A DNA stretch of 64,000 nucleotides from Phyllobacterium phragmitis (GCF_002980495.1 NZ_PVBR01000004.1:124001-188000); one strand, 5' to 3'. Shown: positions 9,118 to 18,758, counted from the stretch's first letter. Notes: generated by a model from the letters alone, not told the origin. A program made the numbers and translations.

Positions 9118-10061
9118 GCAAAGACGGAGAGCCCGCCTTCGCCGGTGCCGACTGGGGCACGAGCCGGTTCCGGCTCTGGCTGATGGACAGAGCCGGCAAT
9201 GTGCTGGCCGAGAGGCGCAGCGACGATGGGCTCGACGCTTCGCGCACAAACGGATTCTCGCAGGTTCTCGAAGGTCATCTCGCAGCGGTCGGGGCGCCGG
9301 CCGACCTGCCTGTTGTCGTCTGCGGCATGGCTGGGTCGCGGCAAGGCTGGATGGAAGCGTCCTATGTGGATATTCCAGCCGATCCGGCGGCCATTCTCGC
9401 GGCTTCAGCGCGCATCATCGATACCAGACGCGATATCCGCATCGTGCCGGGCCTGGCACAGCAGGGCGCACGGCCGAATGTCATGCGCGGCGAGGAAACC
9501 CAGCTTCTCGGCCTCGTCCACGGCAAGCCGGGCTTTTCCGGCCTCGTCGCCATGCCCGGCACCCATTCCAAATGGGTGTATCTGGAAGGCGGAAAAGTAT
9601 CCCGGTTCGCCACCTATCTGACCGGCGAGCTCTACGCGCTGCTTTGCAACCAATCGATCCTGCGTCATTCCATCGGCCAGGATGCCGACGGTATCGATGC
9701 GGATCATCCCGGCTTTAGCGCCGGCCTGGCGCTGGCGCTCGCGCCTGATTTCAGCCTGCTCGGCACGCTTTTCGAGATCAGGGCAGCGATGCTGCTGGAC
9801 GGACAGAGCGAAGACGCGGCAGCAGCGCGGCTTTCCGGCATGGTGATCGGCACGGAAGCAGCCGATGCCCGCGCCAAGGCGCCTGCCGAGATCAAGACCG
9901 TGCAGCTGGTCGCATCGGGACGCATGGAACGGCTCTATCGCAAGGCGCTCGGCGCGGCGGGATTTGACTGTGAAACGATCGACGCCGACGATGCGGTCAG
10001 GAAGGGCCTGCATGCCGCCGCCGCAGGCCTGTGGTTCTCCAGAAAGGAAACGACAGCATGA
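9114..10061 (+). CDS. dgoK: 2-dehydro-3-deoxygalactonokinase
   Basis: Sugar-acid kinase of 315 residues that phosphorylates 2-keto-3-deoxygalactonate for the De Ley-Doudoroff pathway. DgoK features include the N-terminal GADWGTSRFRLW phosphate loop, VVCGMAGSRQGW, PGTHSKWV and FATYLTGELYALL. The start is a GTG at 9114 that overlaps the dehydrogenase stop (GTGA), with GGAGG upstream; translation is therefore coupled. Its stop overlaps the next start in the same way. Confidence 0.92.
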   Translation: MSKDGEPAFAGADWGTSRFRLWLMDRAGNVLAERRSDDGLDASRTNGFSQVLEGHLAAVGAPADLPVVVCGMAGSRQGWMEASYVDIPADPAAILAASARIIDTRRDIRIVPGLAQQGARPNVMRGEETQLLGLVHGKPGFSGLVAMPGTHSKWVYLEGGKVSRFATYLTGELYALLCNQSILRHSIGQDADGIDADHPGFSAGLALALAPDFSLLGTLFEIRAAMLLDGQSEDAAAARLSGMVIGTEAADARAKAPAEIKTVQLVASGRMERLYRKALGAAGFDCETIDADDAVRKGLHAAAAGLWFSRKETTA

Positions 10062-10705
10062 TACATGCTCCCTCCATCGCCTGGCCGAAGCTGAAGCGCG
10101 ACCTGATCGCCATCCTGCGCGGCATCAAGCCGCAAGAGGCCGTGGATATCAGCCATGCCCTGGCCGATGCGGGCTTCGAGGCGATCGAAATACCGCTCAA
10201 CTCGCCGGAGCCGTTCCGTTCCATCGAAATGGTGGCAAAGGCAATGCCACCCAATGTGCTGGTCGGGGCGGGCACGGTGCTAAGCCCGGCCAATGTCGCA
10301 CGGCTTCAAACCGTGGGCGGACGGCTGATGGTGAGCCCCAATGTCGATGCGGAGGTCATCGCCGCCGCCGCGGCGTCCGGCATGGTGACGTTACCAGGCG
10401 TTTTCTCGCCGAGCGAGGCACTTGCCGCGCTGAAGGCGGGCGCCTCCGGGCTGAAATTCTTCCCCGCCAATGTGCTTGGGCCCGACGGCATCAAGGCGAT
10501 CAGCGCTATTCTGCCGAAAGGAACGGTGATCGGCGCGGTCGGGGGCGTTGCCGAGGGCGACTTCGCCGCCTATGCCGGGGTGGGCATACGTGCCTTCGGC
10601 CTCGGCTCCAGCATCTACAGACCGGGCATGAATGCAGCGGATGTGGCGGAGCGTGCCCGTCTGACGATCCGCGCCTATGACGCGGTCTATGCAGGAGCAG
10701 CGTGA
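10058..10705 (+). CDS. dgoA: 2-dehydro-3-deoxy-6-phosphogalactonate aldolase
   Basis: Class I aldolase of 215 residues that cleaves KDPGal to pyruvate and glyceraldehyde 3-phosphate. The KDPG/KDPGal aldolase family is shown by LIAILRGI, EAIEIPLNSP, VLVGAGTVL and the Schiff-base lysine K133 in GLKFFPAN. It starts at the ATG of an ATGA overlap with dgoK, with AAGGAAA upstream. LNSP in place of the TLRT-like string of KDPG aldolases fits the galacto-type enzyme, as does the adjacent dgoK. Confidence 0.92.
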   Translation: MIHAPSIAWPKLKRDLIAILRGIKPQEAVDISHALADAGFEAIEIPLNSPEPFRSIEMVAKAMPPNVLVGAGTVLSPANVARLQTVGGRLMVSPNVDAEVIAAAAASGMVTLPGVFSPSEALAALKAGASGLKFFPANVLGPDGIKAISAILPKGTVIGAVGGVAEGDFAAYAGVGIRAFGLGSSIYRPGMNAADVAERARLTIRAYDAVYAGAA

Positions 10706-11580
10706 TGACCGAATCAGATATAATCGTCTTTTCCGAAATCGTCTGCGAACTCGGCGAAGGGCCGGGCTACGATCCGCTGACCAACACGGTCTGGTGGTTC
10801 GATATCCTGGCGGGCAAGCTGATGCAGAAAAGCTGGCCCGATGGCGAAACGCGCGTCCAGGAGCTCGGCATGATGGCGAGCGCACTCGCCGTCATCGATG
10901 CGAAAAGCCAACTCCTGTGGACCGAGAAGGGGCTGTTCATCCGCGACCGCGAAAGCGGCAGGCTGACGCTTCACAAGGCGATCGAGGCCGACAATCCGAT
11001 CACCCGTTCGAATGATGCGCGGGTCCACCCATCCGGCGCCTTCTGGATGGGAACGATGGGCAGACGAGCCGAGGACGGAGCCGGCTCGATCTGGTGGTAT
11101 CGCGAGGGCGAAGTCCGCCAGCTCTTCTCCGGCATCACCATCACCAACTCGATCTGCTTTTCGCCAGACGGTCGCATCGCCTATTTCGCCGATACCGACA
11201 AAAACATCCTGTGGCGCGTCGATACGGATCCCGAAACGGGCCTGCCGACCAGCGAAAGAAGCGTCTTTCATCATCGCGTGGAAGAGGGTGGCATGGACGG
11301 CTCCGTCGTTGATGCGAATGGCGTTCTCTGGAATGCCTGCTGGGGTGGGAGAAGCGTCAACGCCTATTCGCCGGAGGGCAGGCTGATCCGTTCCGTTCCG
11401 GTGCCGACCCTGCAGCCATCCTGTCCAGCCTTCGTCGGCCCCGATGCCGACCGGCTTCTCGTCTCGACGGCCCGGGAAGGCATGAGCCGGAGCGATCGCG
11501 ACGCCGATCCTTATGCCGGCCGGCCCTTGCTCCTCGATATCGCCGTGCAGGGAATTTTCGATCGACCCGTCAGGCTTTGA
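10705..11580 (+). CDS. SMP-30/gluconolactonase-family sugar lactonase
   Basis: Six-bladed beta-propeller lactonase of 291 residues. The metal site is suggested by the N-terminal ELGEGPGYD, by NDARVHPSGAFWMGTMG, by ITITNSICFSPDG and by GGMDGSVVDANGVLWNACWGG. The ATG at 10705 overlaps the dgoA stop by one base and has AGGAG eight bases upstream. In this operon it would hydrolyse the aldonolactone made by the SDR dehydrogenase. An aldonate dehydratase, needed between lactonase and kinase, is not encoded here. Confidence 0.88.
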   Translation: MTESDIIVFSEIVCELGEGPGYDPLTNTVWWFDILAGKLMQKSWPDGETRVQELGMMASALAVIDAKSQLLWTEKGLFIRDRESGRLTLHKAIEADNPITRSNDARVHPSGAFWMGTMGRRAEDGAGSIWWYREGEVRQLFSGITITNSICFSPDGRIAYFADTDKNILWRVDTDPETGLPTSERSVFHHRVEEGGMDGSVVDANGVLWNACWGGRSVNAYSPEGRLIRSVPVPTLQPSCPAFVGPDADRLLVSTAREGMSRSDRDADPYAGRPLLLDIAVQGIFDRPVRL

Positions 11581-11628
11581 TCGCACGAACCGCGTGGCGC
11601 AATTCGACGCTGCGTGATATCGTCAATC

Positions 11629-11946
11629 ATGAGGATGCGCGTGCGTTTGGCTATTGCCGGTACTTTGCTTGCGCAGCCCGCTTTCGCGGACTGCCAGTGC
11701 CTCGGCAATGGCCTGCGCTACAATGAGGGCGAGCAGGTCTGCCTCAAGCTATCCACGGGACCGCAGCTCGCACGCTGCGAAAAAGTGCTCAACAACAGCT
11801 CATGGAAGATGCTTGGGAGCAATTGCCAATTGATCACCCGTAGCGAGCAGTCGCCGACGCCGCCTCCGCAACGCGCGGTGAAAGCAGTGACCGGCGAACC
11901 GCAATCGTCGACTGGCCGGACGTTCGCGGCATCGCGAGGGTTCTAA
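11629..11946 (+). CDS. Small exported cysteine-containing protein of unknown function
   Basis: Protein of 105 residues with a clear signal peptide (MRMRVRLAIAG...AFA, about 20 residues), a mature N-terminus DCQCLGNG and five cysteines in all (C-x-C, then three spaced singly), and a Pro/Ser/Thr-rich tail. No domain was recognised; the cysteine spacing suggests a compact disulfide-bonded periplasmic protein. Start could be the ATG at 11629 or 11635. Its TAA overlaps the stop codon of the convergent DUF1330 gene. Confidence 0.6.
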   Translation: MRMRVRLAIAGTLLAQPAFADCQCLGNGLRYNEGEQVCLKLSTGPQLARCEKVLNNSSWKMLGSNCQLITRSEQSPTPPPQRAVKAVTGEPQSSTGRTFAASRGF

Positions 11947-12236
11947 GCGTCGTAGCCTTCCATGATGACGATTTCGCCGTCCGCAACCGTCTGACGGATC
12001 GCCTTCGCGGCCTGATATTCCGGTGAATTGTAGCAATCGAGCGCGGCCTGGAGGGACGGAAATTCGATGACGACGTTGCGGGCGCGGCCCGTCCCCTCGA
12101 CGGCATGTGCCGTGCCGCCGCGCGCCAGAAACTTGGCGCCGTAGCGCTCAAAGGCGGGCTTGGCTGTCGAGACATAATCCTTGTAGCGTTCGGCATCCCT
12201 GACGTCGACGCGTGCGATCCAATAGCCTTTGGCCAT
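11943..12236 (-). CDS. DUF1330 domain protein
   Basis: Small ferredoxin-like alpha/beta-barrel protein of 97 residues. Its pattern is typical of DUF1330: KGYWIARVDVRDAERYKDYV, GAKFLARGG, GRARNVVIEFPSLQAAL and YNSPEYQAAKAIR. The function of the family is not known. The ATG at 12236 has a strong GGAGGAGAAAG ribosome site. It lies 24 bases after pyrF on the same strand, so it is probably the last gene of the dnaJ-pyrF run. Confidence 0.87.
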   Translation of the reverse strand: MAKGYWIARVDVRDAERYKDYVSTAKPAFERYGAKFLARGGTAHAVEGTGRARNVVIEFPSLQAALDCYNSPEYQAAKAIRQTVADGEIVIMEGYDA

Positions 12237-12260
12237 GCTCTTTCTCCTCCAGTTCACATT

Positions 12261-13025
12261 TTAGACAAAGCGGGAGGGAAAGCCGAGATCCCTCACTTTC
12301 CTAGGCTTACGCTCAGAGATCGCCATTTCCTTGAGAATAGCGCGTGCGGCGGCCTGCTTGTCAGCCGCGTCGACGATGGGACGCCCGACGACGAGATGGC
12401 TTGAGCCGGCCTTCAAGGCCTCGGCCGGCGTCATGACGCGCTTCTGGTCGCCCTTCTCGGCGCCTGCGGGGCGGATGCCGGGTGTGACCAGCGCCATGTC
12501 GGGGCCGATGATGCGACGTACGGCGGATGCCTCGGGCGCGGCGCAGACGATGCCGCCCATACCCGCCTCGCGCGCCTGCTCGGCACGCCTGAGAACCAGC
12601 GCCTGCGGATCATCATGATAGCCGGCTTCGATCAGATCCTCGCCGTCCATGGACGTGAGCACCGTAACGCCCAGAAGGCAGAGGTCGGAACCCTTCGCCG
12701 CTTCGACACCGGCGCGCATTGCCTTGGGATAAGCGTGCAGCGTCAGCATCGAGACGCCCATCTTGACGATATTCTCGACGCCCTTTGCGACCGTGTTGTC
12801 GATATCGAGCAGCTTCATATCGAGAAAGACTTGTCTGCCCGACCGGACGAGATCACCGGCAAAATCCAGGCCGCCCGCGAAGACGAGCTGATAACCGATC
12901 TTGTAGAAGGAGACCGTTTCGCCCAAGGCCGCGACGACGGCTTCGGCTTCTCTTACCGTCGGGACATCGAGGCCGACGATGAGCCGGTCGCGCACTGCAT
13001 TCTCATCCCCACTATTCTCATTCAT
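12261..13025 (-). CDS. pyrF: Orotidine 5'-phosphate decarboxylase
   Basis: Last enzyme of de novo UMP synthesis; 254 residues, class I length. The catalytic Asp-Lys-Asp array is in [17 protein letters not shown] (D69, K71, D74 region), preceded by [10 protein letters not shown]. Near the end are VTPGIRPAG and [11 protein letters not shown], which bind phosphate. The ATG at 13025 lies inside the 3' end of the upstream phosphatase gene (8-base overlap), so translation is coupled. A longer in-frame start at 13109 would run through the phosphatase coding region and is rejected. Confidence 0.95.
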   Translation of the reverse strand: MNENSGDENAVRDRLIVGLDVPTVREAEAVVAALGETVSFYKIGYQLVFAGGLDFAGDLVRSGRQVFLDMKLLDIDNTVAKGVENIVKMGVSMLTLHAYPKAMRAGVEAAKGSDLCLLGVTVLTSMDGEDLIEAGYHDDPQALVLRRAEQAREAGMGGIVCAAPEASAVRRIIGPDMALVTPGIRPAGAEKGDQKRVMTPAEALKAGSSHLVVGRPIVDAADKQAAARAILKEMAISERKPRKVRDLGFPSRFV

Positions 13026-13614
13026 GAAAATCACCGCTGAATGTTTCCAGGGGTTCCCAATCGCACAAGAGAGCTCGGTCGGAAAGTCGGAAGGCGAAGA
13101 TATTTCCACCGCCAGGCGGCTGGTCGCGAATGCGCGAAATCGGGGTGCGGCCCAGATGGTGCTTCAAAAGCGTGCCGACGCCGCCATGGCCGACAAATGC
13201 CACGGGCTCATTGCCGGACGAGTGATCAATCGCGGTTTCGACAGCCTGGACGATGCGGGCCTGGGCGTCCACCGCCCGTTCCCATCCGTTGAAGCTCAGT
13301 TCAGGCTCGGCGAAGAACCGGTCGGCCGCCTTTTCGAATTCAGGCGGCGGCAGGAAGCCGGTCGACGCGCGATCGTTTTCGCCCATCATGGCGTCGATCT
13401 CGATCGGACAGCCGGAGCCGCGCGCCAGTATCTCCGCCGTCTCGAGCGCCTTCTTCTCGTCGCTGGAAAATATCCGCGTGAGCGAGAGCACCCATGGCCT
13501 GTCGCAAATGGCCTCGAGCCGCGCTCTTCCCGTCTGCGACAATCCCCATTGCGGGACCGGGATCGCCGGGTCCATGACGATCTGAGGATGGGTGATGTAA
13601 TAGAAGCGCATCAT
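13018..13614 (-). CDS. Histidine phosphatase superfamily protein with altered RHG motif
   Basis: Phosphoglycerate-mutase-fold protein of 198 residues. The N-terminal motif, normally RHGxT/E, reads YITHPQI, so the phospho-accepting histidine is kept (H9) but the arginine is replaced by threonine and glycine by proline. The second arginine position reads [14 protein letters not shown], again changed to lysine. A second catalytic-type histidine is in [11 protein letters not shown]. Activity may therefore be altered or lost. It overlaps the FMN reductase stop (ATGA) and pyrF start, forming a tightly coupled run. Confidence 0.8.
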   Translation of the reverse strand: MMRFYYITHPQIVMDPAIPVPQWGLSQTGRARLEAICDRPWVLSLTRIFSSDEKKALETAEILARGSGCPIEIDAMMGENDRASTGFLPPPEFEKAADRFFAEPELSFNGWERAVDAQARIVQAVETAIDHSSGNEPVAFVGHGGVGTLLKHHLGRTPISRIRDQPPGGGNIFAFRLSDRALLCDWEPLETFSGDFHE

Positions 13615-14195
13615 CGCCGCAACGATGCCATGTGCACATGCTCGATCAGCGAGCGGCAGACCTTTGCCATCGCCCTGGCCATGCGCTCCTCCCTGAAGGA
13701 GCCATCCTGGTTGAAGGCCTCCGAGGCATGGGCGACGGAGCATTGCTCGGTGATGATCTGCGTGCCGACATTCATCAGCACCGAGCGCAGATGATAAAGG
13801 CCGCGAATGCCGGCGAGATTGCCATCCGACGAGGAACAGAGCCCGACGATCTTGCCGGCATAGGGCTTCAGCACCCGCTCGCCGTCACGCGAGATGCGGC
13901 TGACCCAGTCGATGGTGTTCTTGAGGAGCGGCGGGATGGAGGAATTATATTCGGGCGAGCAGATCAGCAGCCCTTCATGGGCGGCGAACATGCGCCCGAG
14001 CCGCACGGCGTTTTCCGGGATGCCCTTTTCCTTCTCCAGATCCTCATCCATGATCGGCAGGGGATAATCGGCGAACGAGATGCGCGTGACCTCGGCACCC
14101 TGAAGCGCCAGTTCCTTCATCGCGGCATCCGCCGTCCTGCCGCTATAGGCGCCCGAGCGGATCGATCCGGAAAAGACGAGAATCCTGGGAGCCAT
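13611..14195 (-). CDS. NADPH-dependent FMN reductase
   Basis: Flavodoxin-like quinone/azo/FMN reductase of 194 residues. It shows the FMN-phosphate loop FSGSIRSGAYSGRTADA at the N-terminus and LLICSPEYNSSIPPLLKNTIDW, the conserved P-E-Y-N flavin-binding block. Cytoplasmic. It sits between pmtA and the histidine phosphatase on the minus strand; its stop overlaps the phosphatase start by four bases. The physiological electron acceptor is unknown. Confidence 0.9.
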   Translation of the reverse strand: MAPRILVFSGSIRSGAYSGRTADAAMKELALQGAEVTRISFADYPLPIMDEDLEKEKGIPENAVRLGRMFAAHEGLLICSPEYNSSIPPLLKNTIDWVSRISRDGERVLKPYAGKIVGLCSSSDGNLAGIRGLYHLRSVLMNVGTQIITEQCSVAHASEAFNQDGSFREERMARAMAKVCRSLIEHVHMASLRR

Positions 14196-14216
14196 ATTTA
14201 TCCTGCGGGGAAAAGA

Positions 14217-14816
14217 TCAGGTGCGTCCGCGTTTATAGACCCATAGCCGCGCCGGCGGAACATTGCGGATGACGAAATCATAATGTTGGACGATATAATT
14301 TCCGCGCCCGGCTGGAATTGGCGACAGCGGTCCATAGGTGATCTGCATCACCGGACGTCCCTCGGGAATCCTGTTCAGCAAATCCTCGAGGATCGCCACC
14401 CGCTTTTCGACCGGAAAGCTCAAAAGCGGCACGGCGGAGATGACGCTGTCGAAGACGAGACCCTTATGCTCTCCGAGCGTCGTGCCGAGATCGAAGGCAT
14501 CGCCCTGGATGATGTTGACGTCGGGGAAATCCTCGCGCAGGTGGCGGGCGAAATCCTCCGAATATTCGACGCAATAGAGATCCGACGGCTTCACACCGCG
14601 CTGCAGAATCGCCTTGGTGATGACGCCGGTTCCCGGCCCGAGTTCCAGCACCGGGAGGCTGGAATGGAGGTCGATGACGCTTGCCATGCGGCGCGCCGTG
14701 ATCGAGCTGGTCGGCAGGATAGCGCCAACCGCCTTCGGACCGTCGATCCATCCCTTGAAGAAACGGATTTCCTCATCGAACTTCTCGGCAAGCTTCTTGC
14801 TGAGTGGTCCTGCCAT
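14217..14816 (-). CDS. pmtA: Phosphatidylethanolamine N-methyltransferase, Rhizobium/Sinorhizobium type
   Basis: SAM-dependent methyltransferase of 199 residues that makes phosphatidylcholine by three methylations of phosphatidylethanolamine. Motif I is VLELGPGTGV (56-65); GSILPTSSITARRM-type text (here GAILPTSSITARRM) before it and the tail NVPPARLWVY match the alphaproteobacterial PmtA family. The ATG at 14816 is preferred: GGGAG lies upstream and the length fits. It follows dnaJ at an 85-base gap; dnaJ-pmtA is conserved in rhizobia and Brucella. Confidence 0.88.
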   Translation of the reverse strand: MAGPLSKKLAEKFDEEIRFFKGWIDGPKAVGAILPTSSITARRMASVIDLHSSLPVLELGPGTGVITKAILQRGVKPSDLYCVEYSEDFARHLREDFPDVNIIQGDAFDLGTTLGEHKGLVFDSVISAVPLLSFPVEKRVAILEDLLNRIPEGRPVMQITYGPLSPIPAGRGNYIVQHYDFVIRNVPPARLWVYKRGRT

Positions 14817-14901
14817 GGCGTACTGCTCCCAAATGTCATTATCGGGCAGATTTATGACGCTTTGCATGACGGAAGCAAGGCATCACGGCTAGTCTAGACG
14901 A

Positions 14902-16029
14902 TTATTCGCCGATACCTTCAAAGAATTCTTTCATTCGCGCAAAGAAGCCGGTGGACTGCGGGCTGTTGTCCTTCGAGGAGATCTTCTCGAATTCTTCCAG
15001 GAGATCGCGCTGACGCCGGGTAAGATTTTGCGGCGTCTCGATGGCGATCTGGATATAGAGATCGCCGAGCGCCGGCTGACGCAAGATAGGCATCCCTTTG
15101 CCTTTGAGGCGGAACTGCTTGCCGTTCTGCGTGCCTTCGGGGATCTTCACGCGCGTCTGCGTGCCGTCGAGCGTCGATACCTCGAACTGGCCGCCAAGTG
15201 CTGCCGTGGTCATCGAGATGGGCACCTTGCAATAGAGATCGGCCCCGTCGCGCTGGAAGAATTCATGCGGCTTGATCGAGAGAAAAATATAGAGATCACC
15301 CGACGGACCGCCGCGAAGCCCCGCCTCGCCCTCGCCGGACAGGCGTATGCGCGTGCCGTCCTCGATGCCCGCCGGAATATTGACCGAAAGCGAACGCTCC
15401 TGGATGACGCGGCCCTGGCCTGCGCATTTCGTGCATGGATCCTTGATGATCTGGCCGCGCCCGTTGCACGAGGGACAGGTCCGCTCGATGGAGAAAAAGC
15501 CCTGCGCCGCGCGCACGCGCCCAGCGCCGCCGCACATCGAGCAGGTGACGGGCTGCGTGCCCGGTTTTGCGCCGGTGCCCGAACAGTCCTCGCAGACGAT
15601 GGAGGTCGGCACCCTGATCTGCGCCGTCTTGCCCGTAAAGGCTTCCTCCAGCGAGATATCCATATTGTAGCGAAGGTCGGCGCCGCGCTCGCGTCCATTG
15701 GCGCGGCGTTGGCGTCCGCCGCCCATCATCTCGCCGAAAATATCCTCGAAAATATCGGCAAAGCCGCCGGCTCCACCGAAACCTTGGGCGCCGAAGCCGC
15801 CGCCATTCTCGAAAGCGGCATGACCGAAACGATCATAGGCGGCCCGCTTTTGCGGGTCCTTCAGCGTCTCGTAAGCCTCACCGATTTCCTTGAACTTGCG
15901 CTCGGCCTCGTGATCTCCGGGATTCTTGTCCGGATGAAACTGCATGGCAAGTTTGCGGAAGGCGCTTTTCAGGGTCTTTTCGTCCGCGCCCTTGGTGACG
16001 CCGAGCGTTTCGTAGTAGTCAGGCTTCAT
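14902..16029 (-). CDS. dnaJ: Chaperone DnaJ (Hsp40)
   Basis: Full-length type I DnaJ of 375 residues. The J domain contains FHPDKNPGD (HPD at 32-34), followed by a Gly/Phe-rich segment (about 74-115) and four CxxCxGxG zinc repeats (first CEDCSGTG, last CTKCAGQG), then the substrate-binding C-terminal domains. It stimulates DnaK ATPase. In most alphaproteobacteria dnaK lies immediately upstream; here dnaK is on the same strand but 31 kb away, so dnaJ must use another promoter. Confidence 0.97.
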   Translation of the reverse strand: MKPDYYETLGVTKGADEKTLKSAFRKLAMQFHPDKNPGDHEAERKFKEIGEAYETLKDPQKRAAYDRFGHAAFENGGGFGAQGFGGAGGFADIFEDIFGEMMGGGRQRRANGRERGADLRYNMDISLEEAFTGKTAQIRVPTSIVCEDCSGTGAKPGTQPVTCSMCGGAGRVRAAQGFFSIERTCPSCNGRGQIIKDPCTKCAGQGRVIQERSLSVNIPAGIEDGTRIRLSGEGEAGLRGGPSGDLYIFLSIKPHEFFQRDGADLYCKVPISMTTAALGGQFEVSTLDGTQTRVKIPEGTQNGKQFRLKGKGMPILRQPALGDLYIQIAIETPQNLTRRQRDLLEEFEKISSKDNSPQSTGFFARMKEFFEGIGE

Positions 16030-16312
16030 AAACCAGTCATCCCGATGGCAATATTCATGCAGCCATAAATCATGGCGTCCTCTCTTCCGAGTGAAAATCG
16101 GCTAAGACCGCTATTTAGGCGTTCCGCGCGGCGAATGCCATAGCAGAACAGAAATTCTATCTCGGTGATTCGCATCATCTTTCGCGGCCTTTGCGCCGGG
16201 GTGTCGTGGGAAAAGCAGCTTCCACTTTCCTGGACTTGACGTCGGGCACACAAGCTCCGAACCTATCTCACACCCGAACCTGCCCCACGCCATCGTCTGC
16301 GGAGGAATGAAC

Positions 16313-18073
16313 ATGCACGATCCCTACAAGCGAGCGGTTGCCGTCGTCTTCGCCTTTGTCCTCAGCCTGTCTCCGCTTGCGGAGGTTTACGCCGCCTCTC
16401 CCGAACCGGTCGAAGCCGAACACGGAATGGTGGTCACAGCCCAGCATCTGGCATCGGATATCGGCGTCGATGTCCTGAAGAAGGGCGGCAATGCCGTGGA
16501 TGCGGCCATTGCCGTCGGTTATGCGCTGGCGGTCGCCTATCCCACGGCAGGCAATATCGGCGGCGGCGGGTTCATGACCATCCGTCTCAAGGACGGAAAG
16601 ACGACTTTCCTCGATTTTCGCGAGCGTGCGCCGCGCGCCTCGACCAGGACGATGTATCTCGACGACAAGGGCAATCCGGTAAAAGGCCTGAGCACCGATG
16701 GATATCTGGCCGTGGGAGTGCCCGGCTCGGTGCTCGGTTTCGAGACAGCCCGGACCCGATATGGCACAAAATCGCGGGAAGAGCTGATGGAGCCGGCAAT
16801 CAAGCTCGCCAGAGACGGCTTCGTCCTGGAAGAAGGCGATATCGCTTCGCTTGCCGACGGCGCCAAAAAGCTTGCGAAGGACCCAGCGGCCGCGGCCATT
16901 TTCTTCAAGCCGGACGGCAAACCCTATGCGCTTGGCGAGACGCTGGTTCAGGCGGATCTCGCCGCATCGCTCTCCAGCATTTCGCAACAAGGACCCGACG
17001 CCTTCTACAAGGGGCCGATCGCGGATGCGATCGTGAAAGCGAGCCAGGATGGGAAGGGCATCCTCGCAAGCCAAGATTTCGAACAATATGACGTTCGGGA
17101 ACTGGAGCCGATAAAATGCAATTATCGCGGCTATGACATCTTTTCCTCACCGCCACCCAGTTCCGGCGGGGTGATCATCTGCGAAATCCTCAACGTTCTC
17201 GAGGGTTATCCGATCTCCTATCTCGGTTATGGTTCGGCCGACACGGTGCATGTCATGATCGAGGCGATGCGCCACGCCTATGTCGACCGCAACACGGCGC
17301 TGGGCGACCCGGACTTCGTCGAAAATCCGATCGGGAAACTGCTCGACAAGCGCTACGCCAAGGAAATCCGCGAGCAGATCAGCCCGTTCAAGGCCGGTGT
17401 ATCGCAGGAACTGATGCCGAAAGGTTTCGGCGAGAGCACGGAAACCACGCATTATTCCATCATCGACGACGAAGGAAATGCCGTCGCGGTCACCTATACG
17501 CTCAATGGCTCGTTCGGTGCCGGCGTCGTCGCACCGGGAACCGGCATTCTCCTCAACAACGAGATGGACGATTTCACCGCGAAGCCGGGGGTTCCCAATC
17601 TTTACGGCCTTGTGCAGGGCGAGGCGAACGCCATAGCACCAGGGAAAACGCCACTGTCATCGATGAGCCCGACAATCATCGCCAAAGACGACAAGCCGTT
17701 CATGGTCATCGGCAGCCCGGGCGGCGCACGCATCATCACCATCACGCTCGAGGCGATCATCAATGTGATCGATCATGGCATGGATATCCAGGAAGCGATC
17801 GATGCGCCACGCATCCATCACCAATGGCTGCCCGACAAGGTCTATATGGAACCCTATGCGCTGTCACCCGACACGCGCCGTCTACTCGCCGGCATGGGGC
17901 ATGACATCGATGTCGATGAGAGATGGACGATATGGGGCAAGGCTGCCGGAATACTGGTCGGCGGGAAGAGCCTCGCCGACATGGAGCAAGCCAACAGCGA
18001 AGAGGCCGGCAGCGGCCGCTACTATGGCGCGATCGACAGCCGCGCAGCTTCGGGCGCCGCGCGTGGTTATTAA
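16313..18073 (+). CDS. ggt: Gamma-glutamyltransferase
   Basis: Periplasmic N-terminal-nucleophile hydrolase of about 586 residues with a signal peptide (about residues 1-27). It cleaves gamma-glutamyl bonds, for example of glutathione. The self-cleavage site is ESTE/TTHYSIIDDEG, so T378 is the predicted N-terminal nucleophile of the small subunit. Other family strings are GGNAVDAAIAVG, GNIGGGGFM, DFRERAP and LSSMSPTI. An ATG at 16313 is chosen over 16307 because GGAGGA lies six bases from it but directly abuts the first. Divergent from dnaJ. Confidence 0.94.
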   Translation: MHDPYKRAVAVVFAFVLSLSPLAEVYAASPEPVEAEHGMVVTAQHLASDIGVDVLKKGGNAVDAAIAVGYALAVAYPTAGNIGGGGFMTIRLKDGKTTFLDFRERAPRASTRTMYLDDKGNPVKGLSTDGYLAVGVPGSVLGFETARTRYGTKSREELMEPAIKLARDGFVLEEGDIASLADGAKKLAKDPAAAAIFFKPDGKPYALGETLVQADLAASLSSISQQGPDAFYKGPIADAIVKASQDGKGILASQDFEQYDVRELEPIKCNYRGYDIFSSPPPSSGGVIICEILNVLEGYPISYLGYGSADTVHVMIEAMRHAYVDRNTALGDPDFVENPIGKLLDKRYAKEIREQISPFKAGVSQELMPKGFGESTETTHYSIIDDEGNAVAVTYTLNGSFGAGVVAPGTGILLNNEMDDFTAKPGVPNLYGLVQGEANAIAPGKTPLSSMSPTIIAKDDKPFMVIGSPGGARIITITLEAIINVIDHGMDIQEAIDAPRIHHQWLPDKVYMEPYALSPDTRRLLAGMGHDIDVDERWTIWGKAAGILVGGKSLADMEQANSEEAGSGRYYGAIDSRAASGAARGY

Positions 18074-18473
18074 AAAGCGGCGCGGCTCTCCTGGCTTGAA
18101 TTATCGGGCAATCATGAGGGAGTTCAAATATAGATATCGTCATGGGGCGTTTATCCGACAAGGAAAGCCATCAACTTTCATATGACGGAAATAAAGATAA
18201 ATACAGACCATGCCATGTCACGACTGAAACGAAAAAAACATGGCTGGAATGGATATACGACATATATAATACTTCACTCATTCCTCGCTAAAGAAGATAT
18301 AAACTCAGCATAATATGTCATTTATTGTACGTCTGCATGGAATGCTTTCTTAACCAGCCCCGAAGAAATGCAACCACTTAGTGTATTTTTATTTTCACCC
18401 TTGCTGAAATGCGTGGCAGTTTCCGTCCGTGACGACGCGAAATGGTTCCGTCGCAGAAGCAGGGATACGTATA
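18074..18473. other. AT-rich intergenic region
   Basis: Four hundred bases, strongly AT-rich relative to the neighbours, between ggt and the small exported-protein gene. No open frame resembling a gene and no recognisable RNA was found. The base composition suggests promoter DNA or foreign sequence; the right end presumably drives the exported-protein gene at 18474. Confidence 0.45.
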
Positions 18474-18758
18474 ATGAAAACTTTCACCCTTACCATTGCT
18501 GCCTTGGCTTTCAGTGCAGGTGCGGCTTTCGCCGAGAACCCGAATCTTGGAATTCCGGCCTATTTGCAGGATCCCACCCAGCTTGGCACCGACCATATGG
18601 CACAGCCCGCCATCGACTATACGGCGACCAGCGATATCGGCGCCAGCGATATGGGCGTATGGGCAGAGCCTTCGGCTCACCGTGTGCCGGCCGCCATGGA
18701 CAATCCAGCCGCGAACCGTTTCAGCGACGCTTCACCAAAGATCCAGGATGATCTTTGA
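18474..18758 (+). CDS. Small exported protein of unknown function
   Basis: Protein of 94 residues with a textbook signal peptide (MKTFTLTIAALAFSAG...AFA, cleavage near residue 20) and a mature region rich in Asp, Ala and Pro with repeated small motifs (TSDIGASDMG). No family was recognised. The ATG at 18474 starts the signal peptide; an upstream in-frame start would bury it. A single gene, convergent with the large autotransporter gene, with a hairpin between them. Confidence 0.65.
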   Translation: MKTFTLTIAALAFSAGAAFAENPNLGIPAYLQDPTQLGTDHMAQPAIDYTATSDIGASDMGVWAEPSAHRVPAAMDNPAANRFSDASPKIQDDL

